From Chitinophagaceae bacterium (GTDB lineage Bacteria; Bacteroidota; Bacteroidia; Chitinophagales; Chitinophagaceae), in the NCBI GenBank assembly GCA_947381435.1, contig CANCVE010000044.1, forward strand, positions 1-32,534: a stretch of DNA of 32,534 nucleotides, in the 5' to 3' direction. Each line of letters opens with the position of its first letter. Positions within the stretch are counted from its first letter, which is position 1. The notes below the pieces were generated by a model. That model was not told the DNA's origin and made no database searches. It was given only the letters and a program-made list of their open reading frames with translations. This document shows, piece by piece, positions 1 to 8,825 of the stretch. A program made the translations under genes and the position numbers.

Positions 1-969
1 GGAATTGCACCGTGGTTGGCACTTGAAGGAGGATCGGCAGAGGAGGTAAAACTGAGAAATCAGTACAGAGAATGGGCAATAAAGGCTACCGAAAATGCTG
101 TTAATCCGAAAGCAAAAGACTATGTAGAATGGAGTAAAGGAGGGCAGCCGCTAGTGGATGCTTCCTACTTAGCAATTTCTTTTTTGCGTTGCCCTTGGTT
201 ATGGGAGCATTTAAACGACACCACAAAACAGCAAGTAATAGAGGGATTTAAGCAAACTAGAAAAGTAACCCCTCCATTTCAGAATTGGATATTATTTACA
301 GGAATGATTGAAGCCTTTTTTTGTAATTACCACCTTGACTGGGATGGTGTGAGGGTAGAATATGGGCTGAGACAATTTAGCCAATGGTATGTGGGTGACG
401 GGGTATATTCTGATGGACCCGAGTATCAGTGGGACTATTACAATAGCTATGTGATGCACCCATATCTGTGTAAAATATTGGAGATTGTGGGCAAGAAAAC
501 GCATCGTTATGACAGTTTGAAAGTTGAGGAAAAAGCAAGATCAGAACGCTACGCAATAATACAAGAGCGATTGATTGCACCGGATGGCTCCTACCCTGCT
601 ACAGGAAGATCGATAGTATATAGAGGGGCAGCTTTTCATCATTTAGCAGATTTGGCTGCTAGACAGAAGTTGCCAAAAGAGCTAAAACCTGCTCAGGTTC
701 GGTGTGCATTGACAGCGGTAATAAAGAAAACAATGGAATGCCCGAATACCTTTAACAAAGAAGGGTGGCTAAACATAGGTTTATGTGGTTTGCAGCCTGA
801 CCTAGCAGACATTTATAATAATACAGGTAGTCTTTACATCTGCTCGAATGTTTTTCTTCCATTGGGTTTACCAGAAACGGATGAGTTCTGGGCAGCTCCA
901 CCTGAAAAGTTTACCTCACAAAAGATTTGGAGTGGCGAAGATGTAAGGGGTGACCATGGGATTCATTGA
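1..969 (+). CDS. DUF2264 domain-containing protein, 5' end missing
   Basis: The reading frame is open from base 1, so the gene begins outside the window and only about the last 322 residues are present; the first Met-like codon (TTG at 16) is not a true start. The sequence has hallmarks of the DUF2264 family: an early PWLALEGGSAEE stretch, GPEYQWDYYNSYVMHP in the middle, GRSIVYRGAAFHHLADLA, and a C-terminal GWLNIGLCG...GSLYICSNVFLPLGLP segment followed by EFWAAPPE and SGEDVRGDH. The family is thought to adopt an alpha-toroid fold and is common in Bacteroidota carbohydrate loci; no reaction is established that I can cite. A GH51 enzyme lies 4 kb downstream, which fits a carbohydrate context. 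The stop codon TGA (967-969) is embedded in the first unit of a heptad repeat array. Confidence 0.88.
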   Translation, partial: GIAPWLALEGGSAEEVKLRNQYREWAIKATENAVNPKAKDYVEWSKGGQPLVDASYLAISFLRCPWLWEHLNDTTKQQVIEGFKQTRKVTPPFQNWILFTGMIEAFFCNYHLDWDGVRVEYGLRQFSQWYVGDGVYSDGPEYQWDYYNSYVMHPYLCKILEIVGKKTHRYDSLKVEEKARSERYAIIQERLIAPDGSYPATGRSIVYRGAAFHHLADLAARQKLPKELKPAQVRCALTAVIKKTMECPNTFNKEGWLNIGLCGLQPDLADIYNNTGSLYICSNVFLPLGLPETDEFWAAPPEKFTSQKIWSGEDVRGDHGIH

Positions 970-1051
970 GTGATGAGATATGAGTTATGAGTTATGAGTT
1001 GTTAGAAATCAGTTATTAGTGTGCAGTAGTAACCTGAAACTACTATATTGC
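968..1051. repeat. Heptad repeat array A (3' end of DUF2264 gene)
   Basis: Nine consecutive 7-bp units run from 968 to 1030, for example gagtgat, gagatat, gagttat, gagttat, gagttgt, then more degenerate units ending in cagtagt. The first unit overlaps the TGA stop of the upstream gene. The last unit (cagtagt) can pair with actacta at about 1040-1046 to form a small hairpin. There is no long opposite arm here, unlike the other arrays. It lies in the 101-nt gap before the thioredoxin gene. Confidence 0.75.
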
Positions 1052-1070
1052 ATCTATTAAAAGATAAAAT

Positions 1071-1556
1071 ATGACAAAGAATATAATATTGATAGCAACG
1101 TTTTTCTTGGTAACTAATGTTGCTTTTAGCCAACCCATCAAAAAGGTAAAGATTGCCGATGTGTTGCGAATGGCAGATACTTCATCAGTTCCTATTGTTA
1201 TGAATTTCTTTGCCACATGGTGCAAACCTTGTGTGCAAGAGTTGCCTTGGTTTGAGAAGACTGTCCCCAATTATAAAGGTAAAGAGGTAAAATTATTGTT
1301 GGTGAGCCTTGATTATGCGGAGGACTACCCTAAAAACTTAGCTTCATTTGCCAGAAAGAATAACATTGCCTCACAAATAGTATGGCTTGATGAATCGGAT
1401 CCTAATTCTTTCTGTCCTAAAATTGATAAACGTTGGGAAGGCACTATACCCGTAAGCTTGATGATTAATAAAGCCACCAACTTCCGTGCATTCTTCGACC
1501 ATCAGTTGCCAGAAGGCCAATTAAAGCTCGCTTTAGATAAGTTGATTGGTTTGTAG
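1071..1556 (+). CDS. Secreted thioredoxin-like (TlpA/ResA family) protein
   Basis: A 161-residue protein with an N-terminal signal peptide (about residues 1-20, hydrophobic core IILIATFFLVTNVAF, ending in SQP) and a single thioredoxin fold. The redox motif is ATWCKPC with the cysteines at 51 and 54, and the cis-proline loop is GTIPVSL at about 124-130. This is the layout of TlpA/ResA-type periplasmic thiol-disulfide oxidoreductases, which reduce or oxidise cysteines of exported proteins. It lacks the long N-terminal domain of many Bacteroidota DUF4369 fusions. The start at 1071 is the only Met that keeps the signal peptide. The specific client is unknown; neighbouring genes do not indicate cytochrome maturation. 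Confidence 0.9.
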   Translation: MTKNIILIATFFLVTNVAFSQPIKKVKIADVLRMADTSSVPIVMNFFATWCKPCVQELPWFEKTVPNYKGKEVKLLLVSLDYAEDYPKNLASFARKNNIASQIVWLDESDPNSFCPKIDKRWEGTIPVSLMINKATNFRAFFDHQLPEGQLKLALDKLIGL

Positions 1557-1687
1557 TTGAAATATTGCGTATTCAAAGAAGTGGCTACCAAACATCCATT
1601 ATTAATTCCATAATTCAAATATCCTAACCTTCAAACAACTATTTACCCTACTTTTAGCGATGTTTCATTCACTAAAAAACACTGTTT

Positions 1688-3832
1688 ATGTCAATCTTTT
1701 CTAAAATACCCCTAGTATTGTCTATGGCTGCCCTACTATCTTTTTCCAATGGCGATCCAAAACCTGGTACTACCAAAAGTATATTGCCTGCTACTAATCC
1801 GTTTAGTAAAATAAGTAAACTACCTTTTGGCGTGCCCGATTTCAGTAAAATAAAAGATGCTGATTATCAGCCTGCACTAGAAGAAGGTATCAAGCAGCAG
1901 CTGGAAGAGATTAAACACATTGCCGATAACATAGCTCCACCCACTTTTGTAAATACATTGGTGGCTTTAGAAAAAAGCGGACAATTGCTTGCTCGTGTGA
2001 ACAATGCTTTCAATTTAGTTTCTGGGGCAAACACAAACCCTGTATTGCAACAATTGCAAGAGGATATTGCCCCAAAACTAACTGCACTTAATGATGCTAT
2101 TTATTTGAATGGAAATCTATTTAAACGCGTTGAAAAATTGTATAACAATAAATCAAAACTTGCTTTAGATAAAGAATCTGCGAGATTGTTGGATTATTAC
2201 TATCAACAATTTATAAAAGCTGGAGCTAAGCTTTCAGATGATGATAAAACAACATTAAAGAAACTAAACGAAGAAGAAGCATCATTGGGAGCCAAGTTTG
2301 GTAATCAATTATTAGCTGCTGCAAAAGAGGGTGGCGTTGTTATAAGCGATTCATCTGAATTAGCTGGATTATCTCAAGCTCAAAAAGATAATTATGCACA
2401 AGGAGCTAAGGCTAAAAACTTAGTAGGCAAATGGTTAATTCCTTTAAAAAATACTACACAACAACCACCATTATCATCATTATCTGTACGATCTACCAGA
2501 CAAAAGCTTTTTGAAGCATCATGGTCTAGAGCAGAAAGAGGAGACTCTAACGACACACGCCCTACTATTCTTAGAATAGCAACCATACGTGCACAAAAAG
2601 CAAAGTTGTTGGGCTTTAAAAGCTACGCAGCTTGGAACTTGCAAGATCAAATGGCTCAAAACCCAGAAGCAGTAGAACAATTCTTTGCCAAGTTAGTACC
2701 ATCGGCTATTGGCAAAGCCAAAGAGGAAGCAGCTGATATACAAGCCTTAATAAACAAACAAAAAGGCGGTTTTGAAGTACAGCCTTGGGATTGGGATTAT
2801 TATGCAGAACAAGTAAGAAAAGAGAAATACAACCTAGATGAAAGCGAGATAACACCCTACTTTCAATTAGATAAAGTATTGGAAAAAGGTATCTTCTATG
2901 CGGCCAATCAATTGTATGGAATTACTTTTAAAGAACGCCATGACATTCCCGTTTACCAATCCGATGTGCGCGTATTTGAAGTGTTTGATAAGGACGGAAC
3001 TTCCTTTGCTTTGTTTTACTGCGACTATTACAAAAGAGACAATAAAAACGGAGGCGCTTGGATGAGTAACCTCATGGGGCAATCTACTTTACTGAATAGC
3101 AAGCCAGTTATTTATAACATCTGCAACTTTACTAAACCTGCTAAAGGCGAACCAGCGTTAATAAGTTTTGATGATGTTACTACTATGTTCCATGAGTTTG
3201 GACATGGTTTGCATGGTTTGTTTGCTAGTCAGAAATACCCAACTTTATCAGGAACAAGTGTGGCTAGAGATTATGTAGAGTTCCCTTCACAATTTAACGA
3301 GCACTGGGCTTTGGATTCTAAAGTATTGAAACATTATGCTGTTCATTACAAAACAGGAGCAACCATTCCGCAATCATTGGTTGATAAAATAAAGAAAGCG
3401 AATTCATTTAATAAAGGCTATAGTCAAACAGAGATATTGGCCGCAGCTTCACTCGATTTAAAGTGGCATAACTTATCTGCAACAGATGAAGTAAAGGATG
3501 CTGATTTATTTGAAAAGAATGCATTGCAAAGTTTAGGATTCACATTCGATGCTGTTCCATCACGTTACCGTTCTAGTTATTTTTTACATATATGGGGCAA
3601 TGGTTATGCGGCAGGATACTATGCTTACGAATGGACAAAGATGTTAGAGGAGGATGCTTATTCTTGGTTTGAAGAGCATGGTGGACTAACAAGAGAAAAT
3701 GGACAACGGTTTAGAGATTTAATACTTTCTAAAGGAAATACGGAAGATTATAATACTATGTTTAAAGCCTTCCGCGGGCATAGGCCAGATCTTAAACCAA
3801 TGGAAAGGGATTTAGGTTTGCCTGTGAAGTAA
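1688..3832 (+). CDS. dcp: M3 family metallopeptidase (peptidyl-dipeptidase Dcp-like)
   Basis: 714 residues, the usual length for M3A peptidases of the Dcp/oligopeptidase A type. The zinc site is visible as FHEFGHGLHG with ligands His502 and His506 and catalytic Glu503; the third ligand is probably Glu531 in YVEFPSQFNEHW. The C-terminal substrate-binding segment FLHIWGNGYAAGYYAYEW (about 633-650) is typical of the family. The N-terminus (IPLVLSMAALLSFSNG) looks like a signal peptide, so the enzyme probably acts in the periplasm, trimming dipeptides from the C-terminus of oligopeptides, as for secreted Bacteroidota homologues. A short heptad run follows the stop codon. Dcp is favoured over oligopeptidase A by export and overall similarity, but the two cannot be separated with certainty by eye. 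Confidence 0.92.
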   Translation: MSIFSKIPLVLSMAALLSFSNGDPKPGTTKSILPATNPFSKISKLPFGVPDFSKIKDADYQPALEEGIKQQLEEIKHIADNIAPPTFVNTLVALEKSGQLLARVNNAFNLVSGANTNPVLQQLQEDIAPKLTALNDAIYLNGNLFKRVEKLYNNKSKLALDKESARLLDYYYQQFIKAGAKLSDDDKTTLKKLNEEEASLGAKFGNQLLAAAKEGGVVISDSSELAGLSQAQKDNYAQGAKAKNLVGKWLIPLKNTTQQPPLSSLSVRSTRQKLFEASWSRAERGDSNDTRPTILRIATIRAQKAKLLGFKSYAAWNLQDQMAQNPEAVEQFFAKLVPSAIGKAKEEAADIQALINKQKGGFEVQPWDWDYYAEQVRKEKYNLDESEITPYFQLDKVLEKGIFYAANQLYGITFKERHDIPVYQSDVRVFEVFDKDGTSFALFYCDYYKRDNKNGGAWMSNLMGQSTLLNSKPVIYNICNFTKPAKGEPALISFDDVTTMFHEFGHGLHGLFASQKYPTLSGTSVARDYVEFPSQFNEHWALDSKVLKHYAVHYKTGATIPQSLVDKIKKANSFNKGYSQTEILAAASLDLKWHNLSATDEVKDADLFEKNALQSLGFTFDAVPSRYRSSYFLHIWGNGYAAGYYAYEWTKMLEEDAYSWFEEHGGLTRENGQRFRDLILSKGNTEDYNTMFKAFRGHRPDLKPMERDLGLPVK

Positions 3833-3833
3833 A

Positions 3834-3961
3834 CGAAAGCCGGAAGTCGAGAGTTGAAAGTAGATTAATACCAATTTACTTAATAAAAGTCTTATTAATA
3901 GCCGTTCAATAAGTGGTCGTATGAGTTATTGCTTTTATCAACTCCGAGTCTACATGCTTTT
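3834..3961. repeat. Degenerate heptad element B behind the M3 peptidase gene
   Basis: Four 7-bp units follow the stop codon: cgaaagc, cggaagt, cgagagt, tgaaagt (3834-3861). A degenerate opposite arm with recognisable complementarity (tcaactccgagtc, then atgcttt) lies at about 3932-3961. The pairing is weak, so the second arm is tentative; the first four units are clear. Confidence 0.5.
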
Positions 3962-4048
3962 GAATGATATTGTCCATGAATTCCTGTAAATCCTCAAGTG
4001 ACTTGTCCTAAAATAGGTTTACACTTTAAAAAATTAAAAAGGTGTAAA

Positions 4049-4737
4049 ATGGACAAGAAATCTTATTTATTAAGAAATTATCATGGACTTGAATTAAAAC
4101 TTCCCGCTTTTGCCTTTAAAACAAAGCAAGGTATGAAGAACAACCCAACCACGTTTATCCCTGCAAATATTCCAGTTGGAGATGCCGCATTTGCCACCTT
4201 GATAAAAAATGATGAGGAAGCGTATGCTAATTGGAGAGCAGGTGTCAGCCAGAATTACTTCTTTTTGTTACAGCAAGACAATTGCTTTTGGCAGCATTAG
4301 ATGAAAATGCCGACTATGTAGATTTAATAGCCGATAGCGAAGCAGCTATCATAAAATTGAGCGGCTTTTCTGCCTCATCAGTTACGGACTTTAAATAAGT
4401 TATACCCGTACAAATAAAAACAATCACTATTTCTACCGGAGGTACTTTATTGACTGGAAGAATGAACGTAGAATGTGAAAAAATAGATGGCGCATCAGCT
4501 TAAGGTTGCATAGTTTGCGAAGGCGGACCACTGCCCGATGGTTATATATTAAATTTACAAGGGCAATTAATTGCCCCAATAGGTAGCTTACTAAGGGTAT
4601 TTAACGATGTTAACCTTCAGCGTAAAAAATATTTATGGAATTTAATAAAAGGAACAGGCTATTACTTTTACTACTATGCCATCAACGCAATTGGCGTAGG
4701 TCCATTGAGTGAATATAAAATGAGAATGTGCAACTAA
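4049..4737 (+). pseudogene. Decayed fibronectin-type-III-like gene
   Basis: Starting from ATG 4049 (MDKKSYLLRN...), the frame runs to a stop at 4298-4300. The protein-like sequence continues in another frame from about 4261 (ARQLLLAALDENADYVDLIA...), implying a loss of one base (or gain of two) near the T-rich stretch at 4255-4267. The second frame then contains in-frame TAA codons at 4396-4398 and 4501-4503 and ends at a TAA at 4735-4737. The last part (YYFYYYAINAIGVGPLSEY) resembles the end of a fibronectin type III domain, as in short proteins that are common in Chitinophagaceae genomes. With one frameshift and two internal stops it is probably inactive. The frameshift alone could be a sequencing error; the two stops make real decay more likely. 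Confidence 0.75.
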
Positions 4738-4740
4738 TCT

Positions 4741-4901
4741 AGTTATGAGTTATGAGATATGAATTGAAATCAAAAGTTGATAGTTTGTATTATAAAGAGA
4801 GGGGTTTGAAAAGAATTATCTTTTTGACTCCTTCTCTTTTTGACTTTCGACTCTCCGCTTTTGACTTTCGACTCATATCTCATAATTCATATCTCATAAC
4901 T
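4741..4901. repeat. Heptad hairpin C, 23 units in register
   Basis: The interval is 161 nt, or 23 x 7, and can be cut into 7-mers throughout. The first units are agttatg, agttatg, agatatg; the last are catatct, cataatt, catatct, cataact. The first and last units are exact reverse complements, and the outer four units on each side pair with one or two mismatches per unit. An inner set on the right (tttgact, ttcgact, ctccgct, tttgact, ttcgact) pairs imperfectly with A-rich units on the left. The element begins 4 nt after the last pseudogene stop and ends 73 nt before the GH51 start. The sequence is open in one frame by chance but does not look coding. Confidence 0.85.
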
Positions 4902-4914
4902 AAGCAACTTTCCT

Positions 4915-4922
4915 TATGTTTG
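4915..4922 (+). promoter_or_regulatory. Candidate -7 box for the GH51 gene
   Basis: TATGTTTG matches the Bacteroidota -7 form TAnnTTTG exactly and lies 52 nt upstream of the chosen ATG. No good TTTG -33 box is present at the expected 17-23 nt distance; that position is occupied by the end of heptad element C. A tentative call. Confidence 0.35.
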
Positions 4923-4974
4923 TCCTTTATTTGTCACATTAACACTTATCATTAACTTGCCTTCAAATTATTGT

Positions 4975-6507
4975 ATGAAAAAAGCAATCTTGGGTTCACT
5001 CCTATTAGCTTCTGTATGCTTATCAAATGCACAGAATACGGCTATTTTAAAAATTGATTCAGCCAAGCAGGTAATCAACAAACACATTTATGGTCATTTT
5101 GCCGAACATTTGGGCAGGTGTATTTATGACGGATTTTATGTAGGCGATACCAGTAAGATACAAAATACAGCCGGCGTTAGAAATGACATTATTGATGCAC
5201 TCAAAAAACTAAAGATCCCTAACCTACGCTGGCCAGGGGGTTGCTTTGCAGATACTTACCACTGGAAAGATGGCATTGGCGATAAAGCCAAACGCCCATC
5301 AATAGTAAATACTAACTGGGGCGATGTAACCGAAGACAATAGCTTTGGCACACACGACTTCTTGAATATGTGTAAACTATTGGGTTGCGAACCATATCTA
5401 TCTGGTAATGTAGGTAGCGGAACAGTGCAAGAATTGGCAGACTGGGTGCAGTATACCAACTTCGATAATGTATGCCCAATGAGCCAATTGCGCAAACAAA
5501 ACGGGCAACAACAAGCTTGGGGAGTTCGTTATTGGGGCATTGGCAACGAGGCATGGGGTTGTGGCGGTCACATGACACCTGAACATTATTCAGATTTATA
5601 TAGGCAGTATGCTACGTTTATGAATAATTCTCCCAAAGCTTCCCTATTTAAAATAGCTTCTGGCGCAAGCGATAATGACTATAACTGGACAGAGGTATTG
5701 ATGAAGAATATTCCTAAGGGGATGCTTGGCGGCGTGGCAATGCACCACTATTCTGTAATAGAATGGAAGAAAAAAGGATCTGCTACCAACTTTACAGAAG
5801 CACAATACTTCACCACCATGAAATCTGCGTGGCTAATGGACGAATTAGTAACTAAGCACAGTGCCATTATGGACAAGTACGATCCTGCTAAGAAAGTAGC
5901 ATTGGTTGTGGACGAGTGGGGCGGATGGTATGACGGTGAGCCAGGCTCTAATCCACATTTCTTATACCAACAAAACACTATGCGTGATGCCTTGATAGCC
6001 GGCATGACCCTAAACATATTTAATAACCACGCAGAAAGAGTGAGGTTAGCAAACCTTGCACAATGTGTAAACGTATTGCAAGCGGTGATATTGACCAATA
6101 AGGAAAAAATGATTCTTACGCCTACTTACCATGTAATGCAACTGTATAGCGTACACCAAAATGCCACAATGATTCCATTGGACATTAAGAGTAACAATTA
6201 TCAATATGGTGCTGAGACTTTACCAGCGGTATCCGGTTCGGCATCTAAAGATTCAACAGGGGCAATACATATCAGTTTAACAAACATTGATACTAAAGTG
6301 TCGCAGGAAATAGCAATTGATTTAGGAGGAAAGGTTTTCAGCAAATCTTCTGCACAGATAATAACATCCGGCAAGTTGCAGGATTATAACTCATTCGAAA
6401 CTCCAGATAAGATTAAACCTACACCTTTTACTGCTTTTTCTATTAAACAAGGTAGTCTTATAGTTAAGTTACCTCCGTTTTCTGTAGTAGTATTAGAAAT
6501 TAAATAG
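4975..6507 (+). CDS. Secreted alpha-L-arabinofuranosidase, GH51
   Basis: 510 residues from ATG 4975. This start is preferred to the upstream in-frame ATG (4957) because it places a normal signal peptide (MKKAILGSLLLASVCLSNAQ) at the N-terminus. The TIM-barrel part follows the GH51 pattern: NKHIYGHFAEHLGRCIYDG near the N-terminus, NLRWPGGCFADTYHW, the acid/base Glu192 in WGIGNEAWGCGG and the nucleophile Glu314 in VVDEWGGWYDG. A beta-sandwich C-terminal domain ends in LPPFSVVVLEI. The enzyme releases terminal arabinofuranosyl groups from arabinan or arabinoxylan, here probably in the periplasm or outside the cell. It is a single gene between heptad elements C and D. Confidence 0.93.
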   Translation: MKKAILGSLLLASVCLSNAQNTAILKIDSAKQVINKHIYGHFAEHLGRCIYDGFYVGDTSKIQNTAGVRNDIIDALKKLKIPNLRWPGGCFADTYHWKDGIGDKAKRPSIVNTNWGDVTEDNSFGTHDFLNMCKLLGCEPYLSGNVGSGTVQELADWVQYTNFDNVCPMSQLRKQNGQQQAWGVRYWGIGNEAWGCGGHMTPEHYSDLYRQYATFMNNSPKASLFKIASGASDNDYNWTEVLMKNIPKGMLGGVAMHHYSVIEWKKKGSATNFTEAQYFTTMKSAWLMDELVTKHSAIMDKYDPAKKVALVVDEWGGWYDGEPGSNPHFLYQQNTMRDALIAGMTLNIFNNHAERVRLANLAQCVNVLQAVILTNKEKMILTPTYHVMQLYSVHQNATMIPLDIKSNNYQYGAETLPAVSGSASKDSTGAIHISLTNIDTKVSQEIAIDLGGKVFSKSSAQIITSGKLQDYNSFETPDKIKPTPFTAFSIKQGSLIVKLPPFSVVVLEIK

Positions 6508-6575
6508 ATAGTAGAAATGAGATAGATATTAATTGCTAATTCCTCCTCTATATCTACTATCTCATATCTACTAAC
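6506..6575. repeat. Heptad hairpin D between GH51 and rpoD
   Basis: Ten 7-bp units fill 70 nt: agatagt, agaaatg, agataga on the left, ctatatc, tactatc, tcatatc, tactaac on the right, with a short centre. The arms pair with one to three mismatches per unit. The first unit overlaps the TAG stop codon of the GH51 gene (6505-6507). The element sits between convergent genes and directly precedes a separate strong terminator. Confidence 0.8.
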
Positions 6576-6581
6576 TAAATT

Positions 6582-6618
6582 AAAAATCCCTTGAAATATA
6601 TACTTCAAGGGATTTTTT
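6582..6618. terminator. Bidirectional terminator between GH51 and rpoD
   Basis: A perfect 14-bp stem, AAAAATCCCTTGAA (6582-6595) with TTCAAGGGATTTTT (6604-6617), and an 8-nt loop. The A and T tracts at the two ends allow intrinsic termination from both directions, which suits the convergent flanking genes. Confidence 0.88.
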
Positions 6619-6651
6619 AATACCCAACCATTAATAACTAACAACTAGTTA

Positions 6652-7509
6652 CTATCCTAAGTATGCTTTTAATGCATTGCTATAACGTGCTTTTTGTAAA
6701 CGCTTGATGGCACGTTCTTTAATTTGGCGAATACGTTCCTTAGTAAGATCGTATTTAGAACCAATTTGTTCGATGGTAACACCAGCTTCACCATCTAATC
6801 CAAAATAAGCATTTACTATTTCAGCTTCTCTAGGGCTCAATGATTTCAATACACGGCGAATTTCATCCCTCAAAGAGTCTTTCATAACATCTTCATCGGT
6901 ATCATCGTTTCCTTGTAGCAAATCCCCCATAGCTACGTCTTCTGCCTCGTGCACAGGTGCATCTAGTGAAGTGTGACGGGTGTTACTTTGGAAGATGTTG
7001 TTGATTTCAGTTTCGCTCATTTCCAAAATGTCACTCAACTCTTCGGTAGAAGGTTCACGCTCATGTTCTTGTTCAAAAGCCATGTAGGCTTTGTTAGCTT
7101 TGTTGTAAGTGCCAATTTTGTTTTGTGGCAAGCGGACTAATCTGCCCTGCTCTGCCAACGCCTGTAGTATAGATTGGCGAATCCACCACACAGCGTAAGA
7201 AATAAATTTGAAACCTTTAGTTTCATCAAAGCGTTGAGCCGCTTTAATCAATCCGAGGTTACCCTCGTTAATAAGATCGCTAAGAGAAAGCCCTTGGTGT
7301 TGGTACTGCTTAGCAACAGATACCACAAATCTTAAATTGGCCTGAACCAACTTGTCTAAGGCTCTTTGATTACCCATTTTGATTTTCTGCGCCAGCGTTG
7401 TTTCCTCTTCGGGAGTGATCATCGGAATTTTAGAAATTTCCTGCAGATACTTTTCTACGGCCTGTGAATCTCTGTTGGTAATCTGTGTTGCAATTTTGAG
7501 CTGCCTCAT
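6652..7509 (-). CDS. rpoD: RNA polymerase primary sigma factor RpoD/SigA
   Basis: 285 residues, the short primary sigma factor typical of Bacteroidota, without the long acidic N-terminal domain of proteobacterial RpoD. Region 1.2 is seen as DSQAVEKYLQEISKIPMITPEEE; region 2 as LRFVVSVAKQYQHQGLSLSDLINEGNLG and RFDETKGFKFISYAVWWIRQSI; region 3 as IGTYNKANKAYMAFEQEHEREPS; and region 4 as a helix-turn-helix in VTIEQIGSKYDLTKERIRQIKERAI near the C-terminus. It recruits core RNA polymerase to the TTTG/TAnnTTTG promoters of this phylum. The ATG at 7509 gives the normal MRQLKI N-terminus. The gene stands alone, convergent with the GH51 gene. Confidence 0.97.
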   Translation of the reverse strand: MRQLKIATQITNRDSQAVEKYLQEISKIPMITPEEETTLAQKIKMGNQRALDKLVQANLRFVVSVAKQYQHQGLSLSDLINEGNLGLIKAAQRFDETKGFKFISYAVWWIRQSILQALAEQGRLVRLPQNKIGTYNKANKAYMAFEQEHEREPSTEELSDILEMSETEINNIFQSNTRHTSLDAPVHEAEDVAMGDLLQGNDDTDEDVMKDSLRDEIRRVLKSLSPREAEIVNAYFGLDGEAGVTIEQIGSKYDLTKERIRQIKERAIKRLQKARYSNALKAYLG

Positions 7510-7775
7510 ATATGGTGTTTATGCTTATGTGAAAGTTACTAAACGTTGATTAAGAGCATTAGTTGAGAGAAAATTAGAATTATCAAACAACGTAAATTTT
7601 AAAAGTCGGCGAAAATACAACTACAAAGTTGAATAGCCTATTTTTTAATTGAAAAAATCTTGCCAATTAGAACATTTCTACCTATAATTTGGAAATAATT
7701 AAGTAAAAGTATAAAAATGAAAATAAATGTAACGGTAGAGACCATGGGAATGGCAAGAGTTTGAGCCTAAGAAAC
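7510..7775. other. Intergenic region upstream of rpoD
   Basis: An AT-rich stretch that must contain the rpoD promoter on the minus strand. I could not identify a convincing TTTG/TAnnTTTG pair. A 15-codon ORF at 7717-7764 (+) is too short and has no support. No repeats or RNA genes were seen. Confidence 0.5.
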
Positions 7776-7813
7776 AAAAAAGGCTATCCAAAATAAATTG
7801 AATAGCCTTTTTT
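7776..7813 (-). terminator. Terminator of the Sus operon
   Basis: On the minus strand the stem AAAAAAGGCTAT pairs with ATAGCCTTTTTT around a 14-nt loop (complement of 7776-7813), followed by a T-rich tail. It lies about 20 nt after the stop of the DUF1735 lipoprotein gene, the last gene of the susC-susD operon. Confidence 0.85.
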
Positions 7814-7832
7814 AAATAATATAAAATGAATA

Positions 7833-8795
7833 TTATCTTGGACCAATATATTCTAGAGTATCATAAATCTCTTGGTCGGGTCTACCATTTTGTTGCATAA
7901 TATATGCAACATAAATAGTTTTAGTAGCAGGATCATACCTACTATCTGTAACATTAGGATTCAACTTGAATTTACGCCCCCTTCCATCATCTGGAGAAAG
8001 GTTAGAAACATCGGTCAATTTATCAGTTGCCAAATCGAATGTATATTCTGGATGAGTTGCACCAAAACTAGTCAAACTTTCGTCTGTAGTATAACCTGGT
8101 TGATTATAAGCACCTCCAATGTTTATCACAATAGTATTAGGACCTGTAGTTTCTACTCCAACTTCACCCCAATCATGCGAATTATCATCTGTAATAATCC
8201 CGTAAGCACCCCATCCTTTCATTTTGAATTTCAAATTATAAGTACCATCATATTTATTTTTAATGGCAACTTTATATTGAACTGAAGCTCTTGTATCACT
8301 AATCAATGCTCCAACTGGTGCACCAACAACTTTATAAGAAAGCATATACTCAGAGAAGAGATCAACTTTATCACTGTTAACTTTGACAACTAAGTAGCCA
8401 AACTTCTGACCAGCAGGAATTACAACTGTTAATGGAGTAGTTGTAGTGAAAGTAGAATCTGGAAGAAATTCAAAATTAGAAGAACCATCAGCATCATTAT
8501 AAGCAGTAATGGCAGCGGTATCCTTTGCTAAGGTTACTGTAACGTCATTAGGATAAGTACCAGAAGTTGTATTTAAATATACTGGAATCTTCAAAGTTTG
8601 AGGTGTGCTAGATATATCAAATGAAACAGAATATACCCTGTCCGCAGCACCCAAACTAGGGTTTTCGCTAGGGGCTAACTCAATTAATTTACGACTCGGT
8701 ATGTCCCCGAGGTTAACATCATTTAGACTCTTCAAGCAAGAGGACAATCCAAATGCTGCAAAAAGAGCCAGTACTAAAAAGTATGTATTTTTCAT
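7833..8795 (-). CDS. DUF1735 domain lipoprotein, third gene of Sus operon
   Basis: 320 residues with a lipoprotein signal peptide and lipobox FGLSSC (Cys20), so it is probably anchored in the outer membrane. The N-terminal half (VYSVSFDISSTPQTLKIPVYLNT...NDVTVTLAKDTAAITAYN...FLPDSTF) matches the beta-sandwich DUF1735 domain that often accompanies SusC/SusD pairs. The C-terminal half (YDGTYNLKFKMKGWG...DSRYDPATKTIYVAYIMQQNGR) resembles the second domain of these proteins, which are thought to bind glycan at the cell surface. It follows the susD gene by 30 nt and ends before a terminator. No enzymatic motif is visible. The ligand is unknown. Confidence 0.85.
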   Translation of the reverse strand: MKNTYFLVLALFAAFGLSSCLKSLNDVNLGDIPSRKLIELAPSENPSLGAADRVYSVSFDISSTPQTLKIPVYLNTTSGTYPNDVTVTLAKDTAAITAYNDADGSSNFEFLPDSTFTTTTPLTVVIPAGQKFGYLVVKVNSDKVDLFSEYMLSYKVVGAPVGALISDTRASVQYKVAIKNKYDGTYNLKFKMKGWGAYGIITDDNSHDWGEVGVETTGPNTIVINIGGAYNQPGYTTDESLTSFGATHPEYTFDLATDKLTDVSNLSPDDGRGRKFKLNPNVTDSRYDPATKTIYVAYIMQQNGRPDQEIYDTLEYIGPR

Positions 8796-8825
8796 GTTTT
8801 TCTTTTTTAATTATGAAGAATTAAA

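Noticed and set aside
4752-4955. ORF of 67 codons across heptad element C
   Set aside because: Composed almost wholly of the heptad hairpin; no ribosome binding site and no protein-like sequence.
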